A stretch of DNA of 64,000 bases from Sordaria brevicollis (GCA_033439795.1 JAUTDP010000003.1:3286001-3350000); one strand, 5' to 3'. Counted from the first letter of the stretch, positions 1 to 13,740 are shown. Made by a program: numbers and translations. Notes: generated by a model from the letters alone, not told the origin.

Positions 1-1430
1 TAATATAATAAATTATTAATAAAAACGATTTTAATTAAACGGACGGATATATAAATAATAAGTTTAAATAATTAAAGGCGTATTTATTTAATTTTATAAA
101 CCGCGTTTAATAAATATTTCGATTAAAAACTTCCTTATTTTATTAATAAAATCCTTATTATCGATATAAATAATAATCTTTAATATATTTCTAAATATAG
201 GAACGAAGAAGAATTCTAACCGTTCGAAATTTTATATTTCGTTTTTAAGGATAGAATTAAAAATAAGCGTAATTTCGGAATAATCGATAAATATTCTAAT
301 AATTTAAAAGGACGTTATAAATTATCCGAATAGGTAAAAATTTATATACTTTCGAATATATATTTCGGATATTTTAATTAATATTATTATATACCCGAAT
401 TAAAGAATAGAAAAGGGTAAAATTCACTATAATTAAAAAAGATCGGAGAAGTATAAACGGAATTTACACTATTAATAAACCGTATAAAATTCGTTAATAA
501 TAATAAACGTAATCCTAAACGCAAATTTATATTCGTGGAGGAATTTAAAAAACCGATAATATAATACTTATTTAGGTCTAAGGAAAATATAAGTAAATTC
601 GCCTAAATATATATTATTTTAAAATATATCGCCCTAAATTAAATAATAAATAATTCAAATTTCGAATAAATAAAATATTTACTTTATAGAAATCTTAATC
701 TATTAAAAGAGGATTAATATTAAGATATTTAATAATAATATCCCGTTATTTTTACTTAAAATAATTAAAAGGGATAATTTAAAGTATAATTTTAATAAGA
801 AGGATAATAAATATAATTTAAAATATAATATTTTTACTAAAACTAATTATAATAATAAGAATAATATTACCGTATTAATAAATAATGCGCCGAATATATT
901 CAATTTACTTAGGCCGAAATTTGTATATTTACCGATTAAAATTAAAATAATTAAGCGGATTTAAAAGAATCCGGACTATAATACGAATAAAACGGGTTTA
1001 ATATTATATATATTCATTTAAGGCTATATATTATATAATAATTATAATATATATTTAAATATTAATATATAATATAAATAAAATAGTAAAAGATTAATTA
1101 AATTCGAATAATTTAATAAACCTTAAAATTTTATTAAAGGTAGGATTTATATTTATAATAATATTTAGAAATTTTTAGAATATTTAAATAAAGATTCGTA
1201 GAAATGCTATACCCCTTTCTTAAAAGTAAATAAGTATAATCGACGGGGGTTACCCCCTAAAGAACGAAAAATAATAAATATTAAATAAAGGAAAAAAAAA
1301 AAAAATAAATCGGAAAATTTTACTAGCGTTATATTTACTATAATAGTTAGGAATTAAGAAAACGTATAGTAGGTAAAATAATAGTAAGTATTTAATAAAT
1401 ATATTGCGGGAATTGAGAATATTCGCATGT
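1..1430. repeat. RIP-mutated AT-rich repeat relic, left edge
   Basis: This stretch is very AT-rich, has almost no CA or TG dinucleotides, is full of TA, and carries stops in every frame. That is the pattern left by repeat-induced point mutation in Neurospora-type fungi, so the DNA was once a multicopy element. A + strand reading around 540-720 has a faint resemblance to a retroelement gag (a charged stretch ending near LKED), but it is too eroded to assign. The element runs off the left end of the window. Composition turns normal at about 1420-1450. Confidence 0.8.
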
Positions 1431-1890
1431 ATTTTAATAGCCGACGGCCATTTTGCGCAAAACGGTAATAGACCTCCTTTTACTAAAATTCGAGGAGAGG
1501 AGACCCACATTTTGTGGGGTGGGTCCGCTGAGCGCCGTGGACGGAGGTTCTGTGGAAGAGACTAGGTTACACTAGTGGAAATTTGGAAGATGTTTCTTCA
1601 ATCTTCAACAAAACATCATCATTATTTCGAGAAGGAAAAGTCACGAATATCACCACGCGCGTCAATCGATTCATATTGCATTAGTTCCAACAACGAGCAC
1701 GTTTCTGTTTATCTTTATACCCAACGACTATACGCGACATTGTTACTTCGAATCATATCCTCAACGAATCCGGGATCGACACCCGAGACTATCGATATTT
1801 TTCCAAGGATGAATTGGTAAACGCGGCGCATCGTTAGGACCACCAGTTACTCTTGCGTTCACGCAAAGTGGGCGACCTTGAACGGCGAAA
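1431..1890 (+). promoter_or_regulatory. Upstream region of the YL1/Vps72 gene
   Basis: About 460 bases of normal-composition DNA separate the RIP-mutated block from the start codon at 1891. It must hold the promoter and 5' leader of the YL1-like gene. I see no clear TATA box and no convincing coding sequence; short open frames here look random. A short palindromic ACCCACATTTTGTGGGGTGGGT lies near 1502-1522, with CCCAC and GTGGG arms. Confidence 0.5.
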
Positions 1891-4800
1891 ATGTCGACCT
1901 CAGATCTCCTCCTCGATCCCAGCCAACAAAATCCTGCCTTTACCCTTCCCGAACAATGGAGCGATTCCTCAGACGATAGCGATGTCGAAACGCCCAAGAC
2001 CGACGATGCTCCCCAACAAGAGCAGCAGCAGCCGCAGCAGGTGGAATGGCTTGCCACCTCGCGCGCGAAACGCTCCACGGCCGGTAACCGCATGAAGTCG
2101 ATGCTCGCCAACGAAGAGCCCGCCGCCGAAGACTCGGATCTCGAACTCTTATTTGCCGAAGACGAAGATGACGCTGGTTTTACCGACGATGACAAGGAAG
2201 ACGCGTCCGATGTCCAGATGGACTCATCCTCAGATGACGAAGACGACAAGGATGGCGCCAATGTTGACGACCTCGAGGGAGAAAAGGAGCTGGAGCGCCA
2301 GGCAAGGGAGAAGAAGGCCGCGCAACGGAAGAGGAAAGCACAAGAGGCTATCCCCATGAAGTTCAGGAAAAAGGTCCGCATTGAGCAGCCGCCGTCAGCC
2401 ACGGGAGATAGCGCCGCCGGAAGTCCTGCCCCGTCGACGACAGGAGGTACTCCTGCTGCTTCTTCTGTCCGGCAAGGACCGGTTCCCAAGCCGCCTAGGC
2501 CCAAGAAGAAATCGGAAAGAATCAGTTGGTTGCCGACACCCGCTGATATGCCCACGCGAGCGTCCGAGCGTAGAACGACAAAAATGAGCAAAGAGCAGCT
2601 TCATCAGAAAATGATCGAGGATGAGATTCGCCGGAAGAAATTGTTGGAGAAGATGGAGAAAGCCGCGAAAAGGGCAGAGGCGATGAAGAAGCCACCAATG
2701 ACACAAGCGGAACGGTTGGCTGAAGCGGCTCTGGTGGAAAAGAGGAATGAGAAGAGTTTGAACAGATGGGAGGAGGCGGAGAAAGTGAGGGAGGAAGAAC
2801 GACTAAGGAAGATCGCAGCCCTAAACAATCGCAAGCTGGACGGCCCGGTCGTTACTTTTTGGAGTGGAATTCAAACGTTAGAGGAAGGGCAACAAAAACA
2901 CGTTGGCAAGATGGTGTCTATGGAGGAGAAGCCGGTTAGGAGGAAGAGACAGTCTGTTAGCGCTACTCTTGCTGCTCAAGAGGCGGCTGAGAAGGAGAAG
3001 GCAAAGGCTGAGGAAGCGGCCAAACAAACACCATCGACCGAAAAGGCAGATATTCCGTTGACAGAGGCGCCAACTAAGGAGGTCCCTAAGCAGGAAACAT
3101 CAGTGGATAAGGCATGCTCGTTAGCAGCAGTGCCGGAAAAGCCAAAGGAACCAATATCGACCCCGGATGTTGTTATGAAGGATGCGCCCGAGCCGCAACA
3201 ACAAACACCACCGCCACAGCCTTCACAACCAGCACCAAAACCTCTCACACTGGCACCTCTCCGAGGACCTATGGCGCCGCCACCTATCCCTCCTCCTCCG
3301 CCGCCGGTTGAGACGAAGACAACGCATTCATCTGGAGTTCTAGCCGCCCCTGTCTTGGCCCCGCCAGCAGGAGTTGCGCCTCCTATGCTTGATGCTCAGA
3401 TGCCAGGACTGGCTTTCCCCTTCAGCAATGGCATGTCTAACGTCCTTGCCCCGCCCAACACCACTTCGCCTCTTTCAATGCCTGCATCTTCCGGAGGGCG
3501 GAGCGCCCCTACGCCTGCTCCGGCTCCGGCTCCTCCTGTTATGTCTGCGCCGGTAACACCGGCCCCTACCACGAATCTGACCTTTGCGCCTGCACATATT
3601 CCAGCACCTATACCACCTCGTGATGCAACATCACCGGCTGCGACAGTAATCACAACTACTATTCAGACTAAGCAGGCACCAACGCCCCCGTCATCGCAGG
3701 TTGCCAATGTTAGCCCCGAGAAATCAATTAAGGAGACCACACTACCGGCACTACGGCAAGTTGACAAGGATGCTAAGGATGGCAAGGCCGAGGAAAGTAG
3801 CAAGGATAAGCCTTCGAGCACGGAAAAGGGGCCAGATGGACCTAAAGAAGTGTCAACAACACAAAGTGGTCAGCCTGCTGCCGAGGGAGAAGAAGAGAAG
3901 ACGGTCAACAAGGTGACGCGTAGCTGCATCATTCTTCAGAACTTCGATGAAGCCGCTATCAAGGACAAGCAGGTCCAGACACAGATTATCTTTGGGCGGA
4001 GGATGGAGAAACTTGCCAGTGAGTACCCCCTTTTTGCCCTATCTCATCCCATCTCCTTCAGCTACTAACCATCATTCAAGAACCCGCCCATCCTCCGATC
4101 TGTGTCGTAACCGGCCACCCAGCCCGTTACCGGGACCCCAAGACCGGACTCCCTTACTACAACGCCTACGCCTACCGGGAGATTCAGCGCGTACACAGAG
4201 GTGACTACAAGTTCAGCGCACTGCTCGGAGCATATGTAGGCAGCCAAACCTACGCAGCCAAGGGAGTACCAGAACGGTTCCTGAACCCCAACGGAAAGCG
4301 GTCAACGCCAAAGGAAAATCCCGCGATGATAGCAAAGCGGAAAGAGGCTGAGGAAGCCGAGAAGAAGAAGAAAGAAGAGGAGAAACTGGCTTCTGAAAAG
4401 AAAACCAAGGACGGGGCCGGTGACTTGGACAAGAAGCTAGATGAAGTCCAGGCCACCGCGCTACCTCCCCTCAGAGAACCGAAGCTGGCGTTACATCTAC
4501 CACGAAGGGCAAGCGGCACAGATGTACCAAAAGCGAGGAGTAAGAGCAAGGAGACAACGACACCGCACGATCACCTGAAACGGAAGTCTTCAACATCATC
4601 GCTACCGGCGAAGATGACAGGCCCGGTGGTGCAGGCCGAACTGGAGCCTATTGAGGGTTTGACTCTTCCTCTTCCTCCTAAAGCCGGCAGTGTTCCTGCT
4701 CATACGCCTACACTCAGTTCTACTTCCAAATCAACACCGTCAGCCCCAGCAGCAGCAGTACCGCGAAAAGCATCACCACTACAACTATCGACGCCACCGC

Positions 4801-5201
4801 TACAGACCCAAGCCCAGTTTAAGCTCGTGGATGACCTGCACACACAACCACGTCTACAGGCACCGCCGACGGTGAGATCAACCTCATCAAGTGCGCAATC
4901 AACGCCGCAGACATCAAAAGCGCCGAGCCCGGTCGCAGAAGTTCCGGTTTCTGCTCCAACCAGTAACCCAACTACGGCTCCAGCTTCAGTTCCGGCTCCA
5001 GCCCAGGCTTCAACTGCAGTTCCAGCCCAAGCTCAACCTCCCACTAGGCCAAACGCTCCAGCCGAACCGGCTAAGAAGATCGAGCCAGCAAAGCCAGCTG
5101 AAACACCACAACCTCCGGCTCCAACTCCAGCTCCATCAGCACCCGTAGCTGAACCTCGCTTCCAATTCGCTCCGGCACCGGGATCAGATAAGCCATCATA
5201 G
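1891..5201 (+). CDS. vps72: YL1/Vps72 (Swc2)-family nuclear protein, SWR1-complex type
   Basis: Two exons, 1891-4018 and 4081-5201, give 1082 aa. The 62-nt intron has a GTGAGT donor, CTAAC branch site and CAAG acceptor, and splicing joins EKLA to KPAHPPICVVTG in frame. The N-terminal third matches the YL1 family: a basic RAKRSTAGNRM block near residue 60, then a long acidic Asp/Glu/Ser stretch, then Lys/Arg-rich helices. The second exon opens with the YL1_C domain (about residues 710-775; VVTGHPARYRDPKTGLPYYN, then YREIQRVHRG). In yeast, Vps72/Swc2 is the SWR1 subunit that binds H2A.Z-H2B, so a role in H2A.Z deposition is inferred by family. It is longer than yeast Swc2 because of a Pro/Ala-rich linker before YL1_C and a roughly 300-aa low-complexity tail after it. 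The start ATG has a good AAAATG context. Confidence 0.93.
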
Positions 5202-6819
5202 TCTAGATATCTAGCACAACGCCGGCACTGGATGAGTTTATGAGTGAGGCCTGGGAATTGGGTAGTTAAGATGGTGAATGAAGTTGGAGGTAGATAAAGG
5301 GAATGGGAAATTGGTGTATCTCTATTGTACAAACGCTTAAGTAAGGATACGAATAGGGATAGCAGTATTCATATGGATATAGTGAGCGCAAAGGATTACA
5401 AAAGCAATTGCATCACAGAGAAGGATAGTGTCATTCGGTTCCAGGTTTGTTTGAGATTATCAGCAAAATGATGGCAGTCATACTATACGACTGCATTCGG
5501 ATCTATCTAAGAACATGACGACTATTCTCGAGTTCATCATCCTTAAACTAAGAAAAATGTTTTTTTCTTCTTTTTTTCTTGACCGTTCCTGCTCGTTTAA
5601 TTGAATTGTCCTGGTAATCAGTGCCAATAATTATTAGGTTCGATGGTTTTGAGGAGCGTTTCAACTCTCCAAGATATATGAACAAAATCCTTGAATAGTG
5701 ACAGAACATGTACCGCCTGAACTGCTACAGATATGTTTGTCAACGAGTGCATGCCCGTGACTTGGAAGAACGGTTTTGTCATTTACGAATTCATTTTAGA
5801 TCTGGAAGTCAATTTTTTTATCTTCAATGCTCTATGTGTTGATACCTTCGTTACTATCTTGGATCTTATTAACGAGATATGACAGGTCAAGACTCGCGAC
5901 TCCTCATACGTATCATAGAATGGGGATTTGTTGAGAATCACATGCAAAAACCAGTGATTTTCGGTTCGTTACACTCCGGCTCCTACGCCAAGCCGTGTAA
6001 CATGGACAATCAAGAACAGCACACGAAAAAAGAAATCCAAAGGCGAAATGCAAATGCCATTTTCCCTCATACTTCCTCACACATTAACTAAGTGGTCAGA
6101 ACGGTCGATTTCGTACACTTGACGAGTAATGCCAGAGGAACAAAGAGTTATTAAAGAAATTTCTTGAATCCAATATGATGGGTAATAGTAATATGTGCGA
6201 GCACTAACGGACAGAGCTTTGGTCAGATGACGAATAGAGCACCAAAAGTCTTCCGCGCGCAGACATCACCGAAACGAAGCGATGATGCCGGCGCGGCTTG
6301 TTGGGACAGCCATCCGTTTTTCTGACCCGAGTGGAGAGAAAGGCGGCTCCTCTCTTTGATCCTGAGGAATCAACAACCACCCCAAGCCAGCCTAGTTAAC
6401 TCCTCCCCTCCCATTCCTCCCATCTCTGCTCCTCCTCCCCTCATCCCATGAGCCAAAAAGAAAACGACCTGATCGGGTATACTCTGTGGTACCAGTCCTT
6501 GTACAATGGCGCCAGGTGTATTCGTTTCCCTTCCCAATGCTCAAGTCCTCCCTCCTTTCCCTCTCGACTCTTCAGCTCCGTCCGTCTGGGTATCGGTATG
6601 CAGGCTAGTCGGCTCGTCACTGCTTTAATTGCACTCTAAACAACGGGTAATATCGAGGCGCCCTATGCCGTTTAGATGTCGATCTGTGAATGTCTGTTCT
6701 CCCTTTCTTTCCTTCCCCCCCCCCCCCCCCCCCCTTCATTTCGTGGTCGCTTCCGGGTTGTAACAAAAAACGGGGCCGGCGGGGCCAAAAACATTCCTCA
6801 CTGCAGGAGTATCCCGGTC
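5202..6819. other. Convergent intergenic region (YL1 / cdc-42 3' ends)
   Basis: This 1.6-kb gap lies between two converging genes and should contain both 3' UTRs. Open frames at 5879-6091 and 6448-6639 are short and have no recognisable domain. The notable element is a run of 20 C at 6715-6734, listed separately. Confidence 0.5.
6715..6734. repeat. Homopolymer C20 (G20 on the cdc-42 sense strand)
   Basis: Twenty consecutive C residues lie about 85 bases past the cdc-42 stop codon. On the transcript of that gene this would be a G20 tract inside the 3' UTR, if the mRNA extends that far. The run is preceded by a pyrimidine-rich stretch. Confidence 0.9.
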
Positions 6820-7860
<1,041 letters not shown>

Positions 7861-10800
7861 GTTGACTGATGGCGCCCCAGACGGGTTGCAGGACGAGTCG
7901 CGGGCTTGATGCTAGGCTTAGAGCTCGACGACGGAGGTGAGAGAGGATGGAGGAGCGATGCAGCGAAGCACTCTCCTTATCGCGCGCTGTGATCAACGGT
8001 GAATCGGTGTGGACGACAGCGGAGTGGAGTCGAAGGGACAAGACGAAAGCAAGACAGCCGGGTTTAGGTTGGGGGGTGGGATGGCAGGATGTTGATGTCT
8101 TTTTGGCGACCGGCACTTTTGGCGGTAGGAGGACCCGGGCGGTAGGTAGTAGTGGTTGTAGTAGTAGAGGTAGAACAGAGAGAGTGGTCGATGACGGAGT
8201 ATATGAGTGACGGTTTGCTGCTAGTAGGGGAAGCTGGACTTGATAGCGGCGGGAGTAGGTGTGGAAATGGAGCTCAAGGTTGTAGTATGGTAGTAGAGGT
8301 GTGATGGAGAGAGTGGGCGCGAAAGAGGTGGTAAAGTGAGAAAGAAGGGCAGCTTGCCAGAAGATAGAGGTTGGTAGTGTGTGAGGAAGTGAAGCTCACT
8401 GTAGAGCGGCGGGCGGGCGAGTTGCGGTGGATAGAGGTAGAGACGAGAAGCGGAGGGAGTGATTGAGTGGATGGAATGGGTATGGCAGGTGGATGGTGGA
8501 CGGTGGAGGACCTGGGGCTATGAATGGCTGCCCTGGCCTGGCAATGGATTGGACGGATTGGATGGGGGGAATGGGGGGATGGGGATCCGACCGCCAGTAA
8601 CAGAACAGCGATCAGTTGGGTCTATTGACAGGATATCTGAATTGAGTGAGGCGTAACGAGGTACGGTATTGCCAGATAATAGAAGAGGTGATGATTTGAT
8701 GCACAGCACCACTCTGCAGTCCAATGCTAGGTAGTCACCTAGGGCTGTAGAGAGTCTATGTATCAATATTCTGATAACAGAAACCTAACCCGTCCTGAAG
8801 ACAATGTTAAAATGACTCGGGACTTGTTTGCCCAGTGACAAGAGCAAATAAAGAGACGAGGAAATAAATAGGTATGGGATCCGGCAATTTGCTACAAGGG
8901 ACCAAGTGGTGGCCCAGTTGGTGGTGGTGGTAGTGGTTGTGGGCTTGTTCTTCAGGTTTGGGTTGTAATGTTGTCTTTTTGTTGCGCATCAATCAGCCTC
9001 AAAATTTTGACGGACACTGAATTCAAAGTCAGAAAAAGAGACGAGAAATGTGAGGAGAAATGTGGCAGGTGGGCGGGAGACGAATTGACGTTGGCGGGAA
9101 GAAAGCGCCTTGGGACCTCAGGCTTCGAGAACTGCGAAATGTGCCTTCGACAGCAGGAAGCTCCAACCTGGCAAGTGCAGCCCACGCAGGCGTCTTCGTG
9201 CAGGCAATCTGGCAGGGCGGGAAGAAAGTCCCAAGGAAAAGAGTGCACGGGCAGCTTTGGTGCGATATTGGCACTCGTTCGGCAGACTGTGCACACAGAC
9301 ACCGCTCTCACTGGCAGGCGGTGGCCGGAGCTCTCATCCATGTCACTATCACAGGCTATCCCGTTCTCATCTGCTACTGTTACCTTCCTAACCACGACTA
9401 ACAGGTTCCCGTCACACATCACCGCTGGGACGGGCAAGATTTTTCCTCATGCTAATTGCCCTTTGCTAGCCCTGCGGTTGCATAGATGGACAAGTTACAT
9501 TGCTAGCCGACAAGTGATGCTATCGTCAGGGGCACTGCTGCCGCCAGCGGGCTATCACTTCCTGTCAGTGAGCACAAGTCACCACAGCCTGGTAAAATCA
9601 GGAAAAGAGCTGGCACCATCGCGGCTGCCAGTGGCGTGCCAGTGTCTTGGGCTTATCGACGGGCCGGTCGATCCAATCTGGTGCGACCAAAAGCACATGC
9701 TACACAGTGCATATAGCCAGCGTCCTTCCGCTTCGGTTGAATTTGGCATTCTTTCCATCTGACTGCATCTCAATTCTTGGGACTTTGCTTGGCAGTCTTA
9801 ACTTTTCGAAGAACATCATCGGCATCTCTTATCCAGAGAACGAACATGGACACACGACACCTCAGCCAGCATGGATTGTCTTTGAACTTGCAAGGAATTT
9901 GGCGAACTCCGGCGGCGGGTTCGTTGCATTGCCGCCCATAGGTAATGCCCATCAACAAGCTCCCTGACGTAAACCGCAAAATGTCATCGACCCTGTTGTT
10001 GGACTTGTTGGACTGGGACTTGGCACCCACGGGAGGCTCTCCACGGACAGTTGCCGCCGTTCATCATCACGGTTTCACGCCATCACAGCCGTCGCCACGC
10101 CTCTTGAACTTACAAGAGTCACACAAGCAGAGTGCAACCAAGACAAGTCTCACCACCGCGGGCTTGAATTGTTGATGGAGGGGCCAAAGGGCCAAGGGGG
10201 GCCGCGTTGTACCTGGACTCGTATCACTGTCAAACCGCTAAAGGGCAATGTATAAACGGCCGTTCTCAGGATTGTCTACTTTGTTTATGCTACCCAGAAG
10301 AGCGGGCCCCGAGTTGTTGGTCAGTGGTCTCGAACTTGCCTCGAAACACCGAAGCTCCATCGAGGTGGTAACTTGGAAGGGGGCCAAGCCATACATACGA
10401 CGTCACCAGAATTCCTGCGATATCTTTGCTCTGGAATCTGCTTCAGTCCCTCTTCGGAACTACTTCCCCGTACCTGGGAATACCGCCGAGAGATCACCAC
10501 CTTTTGACTTTGCCAGGTCCAAGTTTGCCTGTCGAGTGTTGGCGTCAGGTCCGACCCTGACACCACATGGAAGACCTGCGCAGCCTTGGTGGCACAAAAG
10601 GGACCTTTGGGCTTTGAATGGATGGATTGCGTCTTCTTCCAATGCTTCCATCCGTCGTCCACCACACATTATCCCCGCTCAATATCCCGGCTGTCATGTT
10701 GGCGTCTCCTGGAACCTGCGCTTCCGCGGCGTCTCTTGTTTTCCCACACAATGTGTAGGTATACTTTGGGGGTTTAAGCAGATGCACGACACAATGAGGC

Positions 10801-12317
10801 GCCGCCATGAGCCCCTTTGGACACATGCCTCATTAAACTTTTACCCTCAAGAAGAGTCCCAGGGGCCACAGATTTGGACAGTCAACCGTCCGTCACCATG
10901 AAACTTTCTCTGCCATGTTTGTTGCCAACGGAACGGACTTGACGATACATTTTCAGTACCCTGAGCATCGATCTCCCTCGGCCCCAGATCTAAATCAGTA
11001 GTGTACTAAATGATCAATTCAGATGTCATGCACGACAGCAATCAGGGTCGTCCAGTTCGGGGGTCCTTGATAGCCTCAGCTCCATGACCCTGAAACAGCC
11101 GCCATCCCGGAAAGGGAACGCCTCTTAATGGGTCAACAACACCACGCGAAGAAACATGGCACACAACACAAAAGGCGATCAATGTCATGTGGTTTTCCAA
11201 CGTTTCAGCCAGAAACAATCATGCTCAGAAATATCCTCCATATGCGCATGAGAAAAAGGTAGTAGCTCGCTCGGCCGGTAACCATCATCAACTGCAACGC
11301 CAGCCGGAGACAGCGAGGACAACTACTCTAAGTCAGGGGTTAGGGTAAGGGTTAAACGACTCACCGTGTAAGAAGCCGTTGCCGCGGTAGACTTCCACTT
11401 GCAGTGGATGCATTGCCCAAAGATGCTATTTTGGAAACGCGTGAAACAATAGGGTGAATCCTATCATATGTTTGTCTCAATTATAACGTTCATCAAATCG
11501 GGTGGAGTGCCTTTACCAAGCTAGAAGGAAGGTTATCCCGTAGCACCTTCTCGATGTCGTCAAATCGTACGAGAAATATCCGCATAATCTTTGACTCGTG
11601 AACATTTGGGGAAGGTACGTACAAGTCAAGGGAAGTCACACTCACCGCGGTGAGCCCGACCCCAAGCTCAAGGGCCTCGCCGAGCCAACAACGCATCGAG
11701 GACAGAACTCCGTTGACGGACATAACACGAAGGAACCTAACCTGGACGAACTTTCCAAGAACACAACGAAACGTCACCAACCATTTTATTGACATCCATC
11801 CGCCAAGACTCCACCAAGTTTGATCCCCAACTTCACTGATTCCCAAATTCATCGTTCCAACCCAAATCGGGATTCAGCCTCATTAAACGTCCTACGCGCC
11901 GAGCGGGAACACTCTCATCTCATCATTTGTCCCGGGTCCAGTCCAGTGCAACACACACAAGGACCTTATTTCGGGATAATTTCCCGACGAAACGAAACAA
12001 AACAAATCAACGGCGGCGGCAACGCTCGGCTTAACTGGTGACGCTGTCAATATCACCCTAACGACTACCTATCGGTCTGTGCGACGATAATCACGTTAAC
12101 GTTCGGAATTACCTAAAGTCGACGGGACGAAGGGACAAGGTATTGAAGACAGTGAGGTAGACTGGACGACGTCACACAGGACCTCTCAGTTTGGCTACGG
12201 AGGATTGTTCAACCCGGTCCATCATCGGCACGGACCACCGGGTTCATCAAACATCTATCTACTCATCAAGTCACCCAGCTTTACCACTCACCCCCCATCA
12301 CATCACATCTACTCAAA
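7861..12317. other. Long divergent intergenic region, cdc-42 / vma22
   Basis: This 4.4-kb gap separates two divergently transcribed genes. The part next to cdc-42 (7861 to about 8700) should hold its 5' UTR and promoter and contains short GTA/GTAGT-rich and G-rich runs. Uninterrupted ATG frames occur at 8968-9762 (264 codons) and 10248-10901 (217 codons). I recognise no domain in either, and equally long frames overlap them on other strands, so I do not call them genes. A short telomere-like TTAGGG pair lies at 11336-11354. Nothing else is supported. Confidence 0.45.
11336..11354 (+). repeat. Short telomere-like TTAGGG/TAAGGG motif
   Basis: The sequence GGGGTTAGGGTAAGGGTTAA contains one TTAGGG (the fungal telomere unit) and one variant TAAGGG. 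It is too short to be a true interstitial telomere block. In fungi such AACCCTA-like motifs can also be promoter sites for Tbf1/Teb1-type factors. Confidence 0.4.
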
Positions 12318-13142
12318 ATGACCACCACAACCACGCACCCCTCCCTCCCTCCCCATGCCCAAGATGCCTCCCCCTCAGTAGAATCCTACAACACCCAAAT
12401 CGACCTCCTCCTCACCCGCTACCTGTCCCTCCTGGACGAGTACACCACCCTCCGCTCTTCTCTCTCGAGTCTGCAGGTGGATATGTACCAGAACCTGGCG
12501 CGAGCGAATTTCGCCGCGGAGAGGGGGGTTAGGTATGGGAAGGATTACTTTGATGAGAGGATGGTTGCTGGGAGGAGGGTGAGGGTCTCATCGAGGAATG
12601 GGGAGCGCGTTGGTGGAGAGGGGACGGAAGGAGAGATGAACAAGGTGGAAGATGAAGAGGTTATGGAGTGGAGGGTTGTGAAGGTTGATGAGGATGGTAA
12701 TGAGGTTATGACAGAGAAGGAGGAGGGTGAGAAGAATGGGTGGAATGAAGCTGGGAAGGAAGAGGATACACAACAACGAGATGGTCAAGAGGAGGAGCAC
12801 GACCAAGATTCACAGGACGCCAAGGAATCTACGGACCGCCAGCAGCAGGACAGCACTCCGGAAAAGGACGATGACAGCGAAGCACCCGAGGAAACGGTCG
12901 AGGAAAAGAAGGCCAGACTCAAGAAAATCCGCAATGACCCTCTCCGCTGGTTCGGCCTCCTCACTCCTCTGCCTCTCCGTCTGGCTCAGACGCAGGCTAT
13001 TCAAGCCGTCGAAGATATTATTCCACGGTTGGTGACGGTTAATGCGGAGATGCAGCAGGTTGAGATTGAAGTGAGGAGGGCGAGGAAGAGGAGGGAGAAG
13101 GCCGAGAAGGCCGCTAAGGGTACGAAGGTTACAGCTGAGTGA
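12318..13142 (+). CDS. vma22: Vma22/CCDC115-like V-ATPase assembly protein
   Basis: A single exon encodes 274 aa. Residues 22-75 form a helix with the family pattern: LLTRYLSLLDEYTTLRSSLS, then NLARANFA and RYGKDYFDERM. The C-terminal part carries the hallmark DPLRWFGLLTPLPLRLAQ (about residue 213), followed by AVEDIIPRLVTVNAEM and a basic coiled coil. Between them is an acidic Glu/Asp/Gln-rich insert of about 120 residues that looks disordered. Vma22 (CCDC115 in animals) works at the ER in assembling the V0 sector of the vacuolar ATPase, together with Vma12 and Vma21; the role here is by family resemblance. The ATG at 12318 has a CAAAATGAC context and follows a C-rich leader. Confidence 0.85.
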   Translation: MTTTTTHPSLPPHAQDASPSVESYNTQIDLLLTRYLSLLDEYTTLRSSLSSLQVDMYQNLARANFAAERGVRYGKDYFDERMVAGRRVRVSSRNGERVGGEGTEGEMNKVEDEEVMEWRVVKVDEDGNEVMTEKEEGEKNGWNEAGKEEDTQQRDGQEEEHDQDSQDAKESTDRQQQDSTPEKDDDSEAPEETVEEKKARLKKIRNDPLRWFGLLTPLPLRLAQTQAIQAVEDIIPRLVTVNAEMQQVEIEVRRARKRREKAEKAAKGTKVTAE

Positions 13143-13740
13143 GAGAACTGAGGTGGCAAGGGTATTTAATGGAAATGAGTAGGGTCATTGGTGAGACTGT
13201 TGCTCGTATGAATAGAAAAGAGGGTAGAGATGGATGGAAGCGAGGAAGAAGAAGAGGAAGAATAACGAAACTTAAGTTTCAAAAGCTGTGAAGGGCGACA
13301 GACATGGCGCTGGACCTAGTGATTAAAGTAGCTTCTACTTGGTGGACAACTGAGCCATTTCAGTAATGACAATCACCGCGTTGGCTGTTGAGGATAGCAA
13401 CTGATAAGATATCTAGAATTATCTTTCAGATCTATCCAAAGACTATGTCACTCTATTGTCATGATCTACTCCCTCCCGCATATTCACATCCGGGTATTAT
13501 TTCCGCGAGGGGTAGCAATGGAACGTTATGCCAATCTTCCCCTCTTTGCTTTGCTTCTTATCAGAGGAGAAACGAGTGTGTATATAGAGAAACTCGACTA
13601 TGCTTACAATTTCACTCATTTGCTACTTCACTTGCTCTTTATCTGATCTACCCGAGTTTTTTAATCTTTGCGCGACCGAAAGGGTCTTGCTTCGTTCAAC
13701 TGACCTCAACTTAATTCGAAGCCGAAGAAAAACTCAAGCT
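13143..13740. other. Intergenic region, vma22 / agmatinase
   Basis: About 600 bases lie between two genes on the same strand. The region is moderately AT-rich towards its end, with a TATATAGAG TATA-like stretch near 13580, about 160 bases before the next start codon. No coding sequence is evident. Confidence 0.4.

Noticed and set aside
8968..9762. 264-codon ATG frame on +
   Set aside because: No recognisable domain or codon bias, and several other frames of 81-161 codons overlap it on both strands. It may be chance in GC-rich DNA, though a species-specific gene cannot be excluded.
10248..10901. 217-codon ATG frame on +
   Set aside because: No family resemblance, overlapped by antisense frames, and no intron signals or promoter clues.
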